From NCBI GenBank assembly GCA_035478255.1, contig DATIJV010000038.1:1-45198 (forward strand): a stretch of DNA of 45,198 nt, read 5' to 3'. This document shows, piece after piece, positions 8,348 through 15,607 of this stretch. A program made the translations under genes and the position numbers. How positions within the stretch are numbered: the stretch's first letter is position 1; every line of letters starts with the position of its first letter. The notes beneath the pieces are model-generated. The model ran no database searches and was not told the origin of the DNA. It was given only the letters and a program-made list of their open reading frames with translations. The DNA comes from DATIJJ01 sp035478255. Its GTDB lineage: Bacteria; Pseudomonadota; Gammaproteobacteria; DSM-16500.

Positions 8348-8371
8348 ATTATAGGGTAGCAAATTTGCTAC
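8348..8371 (-). promoter_or_regulatory. Probable higBA operator and -10 box
   Basis: A perfect 16-bp palindrome GTAGCAAATTTGCTAC occupies 8356-8371, directly upstream of a TATAAT (minus strand, 8353-8348) and of the higB start at 8346. Palindromes overlapping the core promoter are the usual HigA binding site. No good -35 is visible at the standard distance. Confidence 0.6.
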
Positions 8372-8393
8372 TCATTTGCAATCAAAACGATAA

Positions 8394-8996
8394 TTAAATA
8401 TTTTTGAGACAAAATTGCGCGAGTTGCCGCAACATTTCAGCAGTCGCTTGATTTGCAGCGTATACACCGCCATTAGGACATATTGCTAAAATGGGTTTTA
8501 TTATAATAAATTGTTTGCTGGCAATCACTTTATAATTTGCTGTTCGCACAATTTCCGCTCGAACGATTAAATGCAATTCTGCTCTCTGATGAGAATAATC
8601 CTGCAATAATTTTTCAATCTGCGTATTTAAAATATAATCTGCCTGCCCGGCAACGGATTCAGAAATGACAGCATGATAGTGATGAGTATTTTGTAAAGTT
8701 TGAATGATTAAAGGCTGCAGCATCTCAGCAGGCGGAATGTTCCAGCTGTTTTTTACGAAATAATTAATTTGATAGGGTTGTGTGCAATAAGCCATTTGTT
8801 CAGTGTTATAGGAAGCACTCGCCGTCGGTTCGGCAACGAATAATGTTATTTGCCGCCGAGGTTTTTTTATGGTCGTGTCAGGCAAAGTGTTTAACACATA
8901 ACGATGTTCTGGCTCAGTCGGTGCAGATGATAACAAACTGCAACTACTGATAAGAAATATACTCAACGCAATAAAAAACCAAGCTGTTTTTTTCAT
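8394..8996 (-). CDS. PqiC-like ABC-transport auxiliary lipoprotein
   Basis: A 200-residue lipoprotein of the ABC-type transport auxiliary family (PqiC, formerly DUF330). The signal peptide MKKTAWFFIALSIFLISSC ends in a lipobox with Cys19 as the lipidated residue. The body has the family pattern: HRYVLNTLP, then ITLFVAEPTAS, MAYCTQPYQINYFVKNSW, and a late segment with a Gln/Ala-rich helix. In PqiABC this protein sits in the outer membrane and completes the lipid path from the MCE protein. It is the last gene of the mla operon; its ATG shares one base with the mlaD stop. The mature N-terminal residue after Cys is Ser, compatible with outer-membrane sorting. Confidence 0.82.
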   Translation of the reverse strand: MKKTAWFFIALSIFLISSCSLLSSAPTEPEHRYVLNTLPDTTIKKPRRQITLFVAEPTASASYNTEQMAYCTQPYQINYFVKNSWNIPPAEMLQPLIIQTLQNTHHYHAVISESVAGQADYILNTQIEKLLQDYSHQRAELHLIVRAEIVRTANYKVIASKQFIIIKPILAICPNGGVYAANQATAEMLRQLAQFCLKNI

Positions 8997-9799
8997 TATT
9001 TTTCACCGGGCCCAAGTGTACGCGGCTGTTTTCCGCGAATTAATAAAGAAGGATTATTTTTTAATTCGAGCGATAATCCCATTAAATTATCAGTCAACGC
9101 ATTTAAATTGTTAATAATACGGTTTGTTTCAGGCAGTGTTTGCATTTCAAGTGTTTGCATCATTCCTGGAAAACGCTTGCTTGCAATACTGGTATTTTCA
9201 AGAATACTATTTAATTTTGCATTATTCGCCGCGATATTCGCGGAAATAATGCGCATATTAATTAATATTTCTTTAATCGATGATAAATTTTGCTGATCAA
9301 ATAAATTTTTAAATGTCGTGCTGACTTGCGACAAACTTTCTGTTAATTTTTGCAATCCCGTATTGAGTTGTAATAATAAAGAAGGAGCGGTCTTAATAAT
9401 GGGATATTGTTGGCCTTCTAGTTTGCGTAAGGGCCTTAAATCCTCGCCTTTGTCTTTTAATGCAATGTAGGTGATGCCAGTTAATCCGCGCGTAGCAAGC
9501 GTTGCGACCGTGCCGTATGTGATAGGTGTGTTATCGTGAATATTCAAAAGCAGCAAAACGCATCGCGGGTCTTCTTTATTAATTGAAATGCTTTTGACTG
9601 AACCAACATTGACGCCGTTATATTCAACTGTTGCATCAATACTTAAACCGGTTACTGCTTCTTGCATGTTGACTTGATAAGTTGAATATTCTTCAACGCT
9701 TAATCCAGATGATAGCCAGATGATGCTTAAAACAATAGCGGCTACGAGAGAAATAACAAATATACCGACTAATGCATAATTGACTTTTGTATCCATCAT
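8996..9799 (-). CDS. mlaD: MlaD-like MCE-domain lipid-transport protein
   Basis: A 267-residue inner-membrane-anchored periplasmic protein with one transmembrane helix (about 8-29) and a single MCE domain (about 38-115: YQVNMQEAVTGLSIDATVEYNGVNVGSV, then VATLATRGLTGITYIAL). A helical tail follows (about 135-250) containing LLLQLNTGLQKLTESL and similar heptads. MlaD proteins form a hexameric ring over the MlaE permease and pass phospholipids. The tail is longer than E. coli MlaD (183 aa) and nearer to the MCE proteins that work with PqiC-like lipoproteins. The start overlaps the mlaF stop by four bases (ATGA); two ATGs in a row make the exact start uncertain by one codon. Confidence 0.87.
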   Translation of the reverse strand: MMDTKVNYALVGIFVISLVAAIVLSIIWLSSGLSVEEYSTYQVNMQEAVTGLSIDATVEYNGVNVGSVKSISINKEDPRCVLLLLNIHDNTPITYGTVATLATRGLTGITYIALKDKGEDLRPLRKLEGQQYPIIKTAPSLLLQLNTGLQKLTESLSQVSTTFKNLFDQQNLSSIKEILINMRIISANIAANNAKLNSILENTSIASKRFPGMMQTLEMQTLPETNRIINNLNALTDNLMGLSLELKNNPSLLIRGKQPRTLGPGEK

Positions 9800-10557
9800 T
9801 TGGGCCCTTTATTTTTTGGACCGTTAAAAAATTCTTGAATCAGTGGATGTTCGTTTTGCATGATTTGTTTGGGAGGTTCGATCGCTAAAACTTTCCCTTC
9901 ACCTAAAAATGCAACACGATTTGCCACACGTTTTAAACTGTCCACATCATGCGTTACCATTACAATAGTCAAACCCATAGTACTCTGCAAGTTTAATATC
10001 AGTTCATCAAATGCAATCACTTTATTGGGATCCAGGCCTGTTGTTGGCTCATCTAAAAAAAGTAATTCAGGATCGAGGGCGATCGAACGGGCTAATGCCG
10101 CACGTTTTTGCATCCCGCCGCTCAATTCAGAAGGATATTTGACCGCAGATTCTGCGGGTAAACCAGCTAATAGAATTTTCAATAAAGCCAGTTGCTCGAT
10201 GGTTTTTTGATCGAGATCGGTATGTTCGTTTAAAGGAAAAGAGACATTTTCCAAAACAGAGAGTGAACTGAATAAGGCATTTTGCTGAAATAAAACACCC
10301 CATCGCCGCTGAATTTCCAGGAGTGTTTCGGGATTGGCTGTTGTCAATTCATGTTCAAATATGCGAATCGATCCCGAGGTCGGTTGACGTAAAGCCAGCA
10401 TTTCATGCAGCAATACGGTTTTACCGGTGCCGCTACCGCCGACAATAACCAGAATTTCACCTTTTTTGACTTGAAGATTAATGTCTTGATGGACCCATGC
10501 ATCGCCCAGATAAGTTTTTAAATGTTTTATTTCGATGATAGGCGAGTTTGTCGTCAT
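9796..10557 (-). CDS. mlaF: MlaF-like ABC transporter ATPase
   Basis: A 253-residue ABC ATPase that energises the MlaE/MlaD lipid transporter. Walker A is GGSGTGKT (40-47), the signature is LSGGMQKRAALARSIAL, Walker B is LLFLDEPTTGLDP and the switch is VTHD. The SGGM(Q/R)KR form of the signature is characteristic of the MlaF/Mkl group. The C terminus is slightly shortened (HPLIQEFFNG near the end, the conserved MlaF element). The start overlaps mlaE by four bases (ATGA), and the stop overlaps mlaD, so translation is likely coupled along the operon. Confidence 0.9.
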   Translation of the reverse strand: MTTNSPIIEIKHLKTYLGDAWVHQDINLQVKKGEILVIVGGSGTGKTVLLHEMLALRQPTSGSIRIFEHELTTANPETLLEIQRRWGVLFQQNALFSSLSVLENVSFPLNEHTDLDQKTIEQLALLKILLAGLPAESAVKYPSELSGGMQKRAALARSIALDPELLFLDEPTTGLDPNKVIAFDELILNLQSTMGLTIVMVTHDVDSLKRVANRVAFLGEGKVLAIEPPKQIMQNEHPLIQEFFNGPKNKGPK

Positions 10558-11663
10558 AATTTTAGTTTGCTGAAAATGATAGAGAAAATGGCATCTGCGA
10601 CGATAATAAAAAATATGGCATAAACTACGCTTTTTGTTGTATTTTTGCCGATGCTGTCAGCTGTATTCTGGACTGAAACTCCTTGAAAACACCCGATGCT
10701 CGAAATAATCAAGGCAAAAACTGGTGCTTTACCTAAACCAATTAATAAAGCGCGAAGCGGGACCTGGTGCTGAAAACGCTGCAGAAAATCGTACCATGTG
10801 ATATTCAACATATTATTTGACATGACCATGCCGCCAAAAATTCCAAAGATATCTGCCCAGATCGTTAAAAGCGGTAAGGTAATAAATAAGCCAAAAATTT
10901 TGGGCAATAATAATAATTCTCCAGGTGTGACACCCATGGTATCGAGCGCATTAATTTCCTGATTGGCTTGCATCAGGCCAAGTTCTGCGGTAAAAGAGGA
11001 CCCGGTGCGGCCTGCTACCATAATCGCAGTCAGCAAAGGACCAAATTCGCGCAGTACGGAAAGCCCTAGCAAATCAACGATAAAAATATTTGCGCCATAA
11101 TTACGTAATTGCACGCCCATTTGATAAGTTAATACCACGCCAATCATAAAAGATAATAAACCAATAATCGGCAGAGCTTCATAACCTGTTCGGTAAATAC
11201 TACTGCATAACGCTTTCCAGCGAATATGGGCGGGCCTTCGTATAATGCGCAGCCATTCGAGCGCAAGTTCCCCGACAAAAGCGAGATAAGCCAATAATTC
11301 ATGTGTATGTTCTACGGCTACTTTTCCGGTGCGTTCAATCCAGTTGAGCTTTGTAATCGAAGGGATGTCTTTCAGGTCAACTTTTCGATTTTTAATGAGT
11401 TCCAGCAGTTTTTGCGTATTTTCAGAAAACTCGACGAGTTTGAAAGAAATTTTTTTCTCGGAAATCTTTTTCATCCAGCGGGTCAATAACCAGGCGCCTG
11501 CGCTATCCATTTGGGTGATTTTAGCGCCGTTAATGTTTATTTCATCTTTAGAAAAAAGCGAGATTTTTTCAAGGGCCTGTTCAAGGGCGTTAAGATTGGG
11601 AATAGTCCACTCGCCTTCGCAGAACAATTGTTTATGCTCAAAACGGATTTTTGCACTCTGCAC
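10554..11663 (-). CDS. mlaE: STAS-MlaE fusion, lipid ABC transporter permease
   Basis: An N-terminal STAS-like domain (about 80 residues; KLVEFSENTQKLLEL and GAKITQMDSAGAWLL are seen) is fused to an MlaE permease of about 260 residues with five to six hydrophobic helices. Permease hallmarks are GVVLTYQMGVQL, LREFGPLLTAIMVAGRTGSSFTAELG and QEINALDTMGV. In E. coli the STAS protein is the separate MlaB; here one chain supplies both. The longest frame starts at an ATG at 11723, which would overlap the start of the divergent thiolase. GTG at 11663 gives the normal spacing before the STAS fold and lies downstream of an extended -10 at 11703-11695, so I prefer it. First gene of a four-gene operon. 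Confidence 0.85.
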   Translation of the reverse strand: MQSAKIRFEHKQLFCEGEWTIPNLNALEQALEKISLFSKDEININGAKITQMDSAGAWLLTRWMKKISEKKISFKLVEFSENTQKLLELIKNRKVDLKDIPSITKLNWIERTGKVAVEHTHELLAYLAFVGELALEWLRIIRRPAHIRWKALCSSIYRTGYEALPIIGLLSFMIGVVLTYQMGVQLRNYGANIFIVDLLGLSVLREFGPLLTAIMVAGRTGSSFTAELGLMQANQEINALDTMGVTPGELLLLPKIFGLFITLPLLTIWADIFGIFGGMVMSNNMLNITWYDFLQRFQHQVPLRALLIGLGKAPVFALIISSIGCFQGVSVQNTADSIGKNTTKSVVYAIFFIIVADAIFSIIFSKLKL

Positions 11664-11694
11664 GGCGGTATTCCATTTTTGTATGATATTATTG

Positions 11695-11703
11695 AGTATA
11701 ACA
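11695..11703 (-). promoter_or_regulatory. Extended -10 promoter for the mla operon
   Basis: The minus strand reads TGTTATACT, a TGn-TATACT extended -10. Transcription would begin near 11688, downstream of the ATG at 11723 but upstream of the GTG at 11663, supporting the shorter MlaE. An overlapping TATAAC on the plus strand (11697-11702) could serve the thiolase. Confidence 0.45.
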
Positions 11704-11721
11704 AAAGGTGGGAATAAAATC

Positions 11722-12996
11722 ATGATGACACGGCCAGTTTATATTGCGGGAGGAGCGCGGACACCTTTCGTAAAATCCATGACGGATTACAGTGATGTGA
11801 GTACGCAAGCTTTAATGACAGCGGCGCTGCAAGCTTTAGTCAGCCATTTGCATTTGGATGGAAAAATCATGGGTGATGTTGCCTTGGGTGCGTTAATGAA
11901 TGGTCCGGCGAATTGGAATTTGGCCCGTGAATGTGTTTTAGGGACGACCCTGGATCCGCATTCGCCAGCATACAATGTACAAAGGGCTTGCGGCACGAGT
12001 CTTGAGACGACCTTGCAAATTGCATTGAAAATTTCTAATAAACAAATAGACCATGGGATTGCGGGCGGCGTTGATACGAATAGTGATATGACTTTATTTT
12101 TAAAATCGTCCTTTGCAGCAAAGCTGCTGAAGATTCGGAAAGAAAAAAGTTTTTTAGAAAAAATGAGAACTGCGTTAAAGTTGCGGCCTGCTGATTTTCG
12201 GATTGAAGCTCCCGCTGTTGTTGAACCGAGAACGCATCTTTCGATGGGAGAACATTGCGAAAAAATGGTGAAAGAATGGGATATTTCACGTGTTTTACAA
12301 GATGAATTAGCTTTAAAAAGTCATCAGAATAGCCTTGCTGCGTATGAAAATGGATTTTATGATGATCTAGTTTTTGAATTTCATGGGTTGAAGCGCGATA
12401 AAACTTTGCGCGCGGATACTTCTTTAGAAAAAATGGCAAAATTACCGCCTGCATTTGACGTTTCTGAAAAAGGTACGTTGACAGCAGGGAATAGCAGTCC
12501 ATTGACCGATGGTGCGGCGGCTGTTTTTTTGGCGAGCGAAGAATCGGCGGATAGCTTGAATGTGCCAAAACTGGCGCGATTTGTGGATGCACAGTCGGCG
12601 GCGGTGGATTTTGTGGATGGTGAAGGTTTGCTGATAGCACCGACGATTGCGGTGAGTCAATTGCTGCAAAGAAATGGTTTGAGTTTGCAGGATTTTGATT
12701 TTTATGAAATTCATGAAGCGTTTGCGGGCCAAGTGCTCTGTACGCTAAAAGCGTGGGAATCGGCCGCGTTTTGCAAGCGTATGCTTAAGCGGGATGAAGC
12801 GATGGGTGCGATTGATCGGACTAAAATGAATATAAAAGGGGGAAGTATTGCGATGGGCCATCCGTTTGCTGCAACCGGCGCACGAATTGTTGCGGCGTTG
12901 GCGAAAATGCTGCATGAGAAAGGAAAAGGGCGTGGATTAATTTCGATTTGTACGGCGGGCGGGATGGGTGTGGCGGCGATTTTGGAAGCGGTGTGA
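11722..12996 (+). CDS. Acetyl-CoA acyltransferase (thiolase), FadI/FadA-like
   Basis: A 424-residue thiolase that would cleave 3-ketoacyl-CoA or condense two acetyl-CoA. All catalytic elements are present: nucleophile Cys90 in NVQRACGTSLET, the NEAFA-equivalent IHEAFAGQ, the His loop GGSIAMGHPFAATGARI and the C-terminal CTAGGMGVA. Length and sequence lean to the FadI type (about 436 aa). No fadJ/fadB partner lies beside it, so beta-oxidation or another role cannot be chosen. The frame is open upstream to 11329, but that part is antisense to mlaE; ATG at 11722 follows AGGTGGG. A second ATG comes immediately after. It ends one base before the repeat element at 12998. Confidence 0.9.
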   Translation: MMTRPVYIAGGARTPFVKSMTDYSDVSTQALMTAALQALVSHLHLDGKIMGDVALGALMNGPANWNLARECVLGTTLDPHSPAYNVQRACGTSLETTLQIALKISNKQIDHGIAGGVDTNSDMTLFLKSSFAAKLLKIRKEKSFLEKMRTALKLRPADFRIEAPAVVEPRTHLSMGEHCEKMVKEWDISRVLQDELALKSHQNSLAAYENGFYDDLVFEFHGLKRDKTLRADTSLEKMAKLPPAFDVSEKGTLTAGNSSPLTDGAAAVFLASEESADSLNVPKLARFVDAQSAAVDFVDGEGLLIAPTIAVSQLLQRNGLSLQDFDFYEIHEAFAGQVLCTLKAWESAAFCKRMLKRDEAMGAIDRTKMNIKGGSIAMGHPFAATGARIVAALAKMLHEKGKGRGLISICTAGGMGVAAILEAV

Positions 12997-12997
12997 T

Positions 12998-13179
12998 TAC
13001 ACTGTAACATTAATTTTTAATACCTCCTTCCCCTTTCCCCTTCCTCCAAGAAGAGCACTTGGAGGAAGGGGGACGTTCTAATTCAGCACATCTGTATCGG
13101 AGAGTCCCCCTTCCTCCACACGCTTTTTGTGGAGGAAGGGGAAAGGGGAAGGAGGTATTAAAAATTAATTTACAGTGCA
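12998..13179. repeat. Polypurine mirror-repeat palindromic element (copy 2) with CACTGTAA ends
   Basis: The core is 13021-13157. Each end is a perfect 25-base mirror repeat: 13023-13047 all pyrimidine (CCTCCTTCCCC, TTT, the same reversed) and 13131-13155 all purine. The two ends are inverted repeats of each other. Inside are a hairpin 13037-13071 (14-bp arms), a possible stem GGGGGAC/GTCCCCC (13068-13074 with 13104-13110) and a hairpin 13107-13141. Outside the core the symmetry extends to TACACTGTAA at 12998 and TTTACAGTGCA ending at 13179. The element begins one base after the thiolase stop and ends immediately before the convergent serB-like stop, so it makes up all but one base of the intergenic region. 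Confidence 0.9.
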
Positions 13180-13914
13180 CTACACGGGCAATCCTTTCCG
13201 ATACAAATTTTTTCCTTCTTCGGCTAAATTTTCATATTCCATTTGCGTCAAAAAAAGCGGCAGAATCGCCGACATCGACGGTGTTTCAATATAATATTCA
13301 CACAATGCCGCAATATTACTCCGATAATAAATCCCGCCGTATCCAATAAAACGCGTTACCAAATCATAAACTACTACATCATTTAATCCATCTCCCACAT
13401 AGCCGATCCGCGAATGCTTTTTCAAAATTTCTGTCACAATAACTTTTTTACCCTCGTTTTTTGTTAAAGGTGAATCTTGCTCATAAGAGAGCAATTTCCC
13501 GTGGCTATCAAATTGTATTCCTACCGCATAAATATTTTTATCAGAAATATTAAGCAATTCAGCAAGCGGTACAATTGCCGGGTAAAGTCCCGCAGACACA
13601 ATATAAATTTCTTTTTTTAATCCATGCAATAATCGAATGACGGCATCGCTGTCGGGCGTTAAATTTTTGCAATACTGTTTACCCAGCGCATCAATGAATT
13701 TTTGTGTGGGTAATATTAAATCCATACGTTTTTGATAAATGTCAGGCGTAAGCCCTGTTTTGCTCATGGCAATTGAGGTCAGTTCTTTGACGGATTCACT
13801 GACATCATTTAATTCTGCCAGTTGATCAATGCCTTCGATCGAGCTTAACGTGCCATCACAATCAAATATTATTGCATCCAGAGGTATTTGTAATTGCCAG
13901 CTTGGTGGTAACAT
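13180..13914 (-). CDS. serB: HAD-superfamily phosphatase, probable phosphoserine phosphatase
   Basis: A 244-residue HAD hydrolase. Motif I is DCDGT (18-22, nucleophile Asp18 and acid Asp20), motif II is IVSAG, a motif III Lys precedes in NEGKK, and motif IV is GYVGDGLNDVVVYD. The cap region follows motif I, as in the SerB subclass, and the segment SSIEGIDQLAELN matches the SerB substrate Glu region (usually SxE.ID..A). It would remove phosphate from L-phosphoserine, the last step of serine synthesis. The divergent neighbour is serA, only 42 bases away, which supports the assignment. E. coli SerB has an extra N-terminal domain absent here. RBS is GGAAA. Another phosphatase substrate cannot be excluded. 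Confidence 0.75.
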   Translation of the reverse strand: MLPPSWQLQIPLDAIIFDCDGTLSSIEGIDQLAELNDVSESVKELTSIAMSKTGLTPDIYQKRMDLILPTQKFIDALGKQYCKNLTPDSDAVIRLLHGLKKEIYIVSAGLYPAIVPLAELLNISDKNIYAVGIQFDSHGKLLSYEQDSPLTKNEGKKVIVTEILKKHSRIGYVGDGLNDVVVYDLVTRFIGYGGIYYRSNIAALCEYYIETPSMSAILPLFLTQMEYENLAEEGKNLYRKGLPV

Positions 13915-13956
13915 ACGTGTTTCCTTATTTTTTAAGTATTATATCGAGGGGCAAGA

Positions 13957-15141
13957 ATGTTTAAAATTAAAATATTAAATACCATTTCTCACGCGGGATT
14001 AAATCTTTTTCCACGCGAAGAGTATGAAGTCGACACAGATATACAAGACCCTGACGCGATCTTAGTGCGCTCACATGTCATGCATACGATGTCGATTCCC
14101 GATTCGGTCAAAATTATTGGGCGCGCAGGTGCGGGTGTCAATAATATTCCCGTTTCAGAATTTACGCAACGCGGTATTCCAGTGTTAAATACCCCGGGCG
14201 CCAATGCAAATGCCGTTAAAGAATTAGTGATTGCCGGTATGTTATTGGCTAGCCGAAATATTTGCCAGGCTTCTGAATATGTTCGCCAGTTAAAAAATCT
14301 GGATGAAAAAGAATTAGATACAAAAATTGAAAATGATAAAAAACAATTTTCCGGCTTTGAATTGATGGGAAAAACCCTGGGTGTCATTGGACTTGGCAGT
14401 ATTGGTGTGAAAGTTGCAAATGCGGCGCTCGGTTTAGGAATGAATATTATTGGCTATGATCCGACAATCACAGTGGGCAGGGCATGGGAACTTTCTTCTG
14501 ATGTGAAACAGGCTCTCTCTTTCGAACATTTATTGCGAGAATCGGATTTTATCAGTGTGCATGTGCCTTTAAATGAAGATACAAAAAATTTATTAGGCGC
14601 GATTCAATTTGATTTGATGAAAAATAATGTAGTAATTTTAAATTTTTCACGCGATGGAATTATTGATAATGCGATGCTGCTGCAAGCTTTGCAGGAACAT
14701 AAAGTTTTTTCCTATGTGAGTGATTTTCCCGTGCCTCATTTGAAAGATTTTCCGCGTGTGATTAGCTTGCCGCATTTGGGCGCGTCAACCCTGCAGGCTG
14801 AAGAAAATTGTGCGCTGATGATTGTAAAACAGGTCCGCGAATTTCTTGAAAATGGCAATATTTCTCATGCGGTTAATTTTCCAAATGTTGATATGCCGCG
14901 CGCAACAGGTTCAATTCGATTATCGATTATTAACGAAAATATTCCGAATATGGTGGCGCAAATTTCATCGAAACTGGCAGAAAGAAAAATCAATATCATC
15001 AGTTTGACAAACAAATCAAAGGATGAAATGGCTTATACACTGATTGATGTGAATAATGATCTGGACAATGCTTTGCTGAATGAAATGACAAAAATTAAAG
15101 GGATTGTGCGGGTGCGAAAAATAGGCCATTTTGAAGTTTAA
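13957..15141 (+). CDS. serA: D-3-phosphoglycerate dehydrogenase
   Basis: A 394-residue NAD-dependent dehydrogenase that commits 3-phosphoglycerate to serine synthesis. The substrate segment is RSHVMH and GRAGAGVNNI. The Rossmann motif is GVIGLGSIG (142-150). The C-terminal ACT domain (about 320-394, IPNMVAQISSKLAERKINIISL) is usually the serine feedback site. Catalytic Arg232 (NFSRDG) and His273 (LPHLGAST) are clear. The Glu that pairs with this His in E. coli SerA is not obvious: the region reads SDFPVPHLKDF, with Asp256 the nearest acid. A strong RBS (GAGGGG) precedes the ATG. It is divergent from the serB-like gene, with a shared 42-base control region. Confidence 0.9.
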   Translation: MFKIKILNTISHAGLNLFPREEYEVDTDIQDPDAILVRSHVMHTMSIPDSVKIIGRAGAGVNNIPVSEFTQRGIPVLNTPGANANAVKELVIAGMLLASRNICQASEYVRQLKNLDEKELDTKIENDKKQFSGFELMGKTLGVIGLGSIGVKVANAALGLGMNIIGYDPTITVGRAWELSSDVKQALSFEHLLRESDFISVHVPLNEDTKNLLGAIQFDLMKNNVVILNFSRDGIIDNAMLLQALQEHKVFSYVSDFPVPHLKDFPRVISLPHLGASTLQAEENCALMIVKQVREFLENGNISHAVNFPNVDMPRATGSIRLSIINENIPNMVAQISSKLAERKINIISLTNKSKDEMAYTLIDVNNDLDNALLNEMTKIKGIVRVRKIGHFEV

Positions 15142-15180
15142 GCGCGAATTATTAAAAATAGAGCATGATCTTGAAATATT

Positions 15181-15189
15181 TGCTACACT
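15181..15189 (+). promoter_or_regulatory. Extended -10 promoter for the cold-shock gene
   Basis: TGCTACACT is a TGn-TACACT extended -10. Transcription would start near 15196 and give a leader of about 42 bases, ending in AAAAGG eight bases before the ATG. The leader is much shorter than the E. coli cspA leader. Confidence 0.45.
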
Positions 15190-15237
15190 TATGTTTGTAA
15201 AAAGGGACTTTTTTTTAATTTTTAAAAGGTTAAATGT

Positions 15238-15447
15238 ATGTCACAAGAATCTGGAATAGTGAAATGGTTCAACAATACCAAAGGGTTTGGCTTTATTTCT
15301 CGTGATAATGGCGAAGATGTGTTCGTACATTTTCGTGCGATTGTCGGCGAAGGCTATCGCTCTTTGACTGAAGGTCAACGTGTAAAATTTAACGTTACCC
15401 AGGGACAAAAAGGCCCACAAGCAGAAAATGTTATTGTTGAGACATAA
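15238..15447 (+). CDS. Cold-shock domain protein (Csp family)
   Basis: A 69-residue single OB-fold nucleic-acid chaperone. RNP1 is KGFGFI and RNP2 is VFVHF; the Trp in GIVKWFN and the surrounding aromatics are in place. The family melts RNA secondary structure and is often cold or growth-phase induced. Length is exactly that of CspA-type proteins, and the ending NVIVE is typical. The short leader lacks room for a long cold-box thermosensor, so this may be a constitutive family member (CspC/CspE-like). It has its own promoter and a terminator just downstream, so it is monocistronic. Confidence 0.93.
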   Translation: MSQESGIVKWFNNTKGFGFISRDNGEDVFVHFRAIVGEGYRSLTEGQRVKFNVTQGQKGPQAENVIVET

Positions 15448-15451
15448 ACTG

Positions 15452-15481
15452 CAGATTAAAGCTTAAAGTCTGGGTTTTTTT
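15452..15481 (+). terminator. Rho-independent terminator of the cold-shock gene
   Basis: CAGATT (15452-15457) pairs with AAGTCTG (ending 15471), with one G-T pair, around a short AT loop. GGG and seven Ts follow. It lies four bases after the csp stop codon. Confidence 0.7.
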
Positions 15482-15607
15482 ACGGTATTTTACTGTAAAC
15501 TTTTGCAGCGCAAAAAAATGTGTAAATATTCGGCGGCACCGCTGAATACTTACTAAAAATATGCGACAAGTGGGTTTTTTTATTTGTTTTTTGTGTTTAG
15601 GTCAATC

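Noticed and set aside
11329..11721. Upstream extension of the thiolase frame
   Set aside because: It is antisense to mlaE and has no family similarity; the thiolase fold begins at 11722 with its own RBS.
12035..13010. Minus-strand frames inside the thiolase gene
   Set aside because: No motif, no RBS, and fully covered by a well-supported enzyme on the other strand.
13021..13157. CRISPR-like reading of the CT-rich repeats
   Set aside because: Repeats are palindromic ends of one element, not regularly spaced direct repeats with unique spacers, and no cas genes are present.
15530..15549. Second terminator at ATTCGGCG..CGCTGAAT
   Set aside because: The hairpin is weak and followed by TACTTACT and not by a T-run; the csp terminator at 15452-15481 is sufficient.
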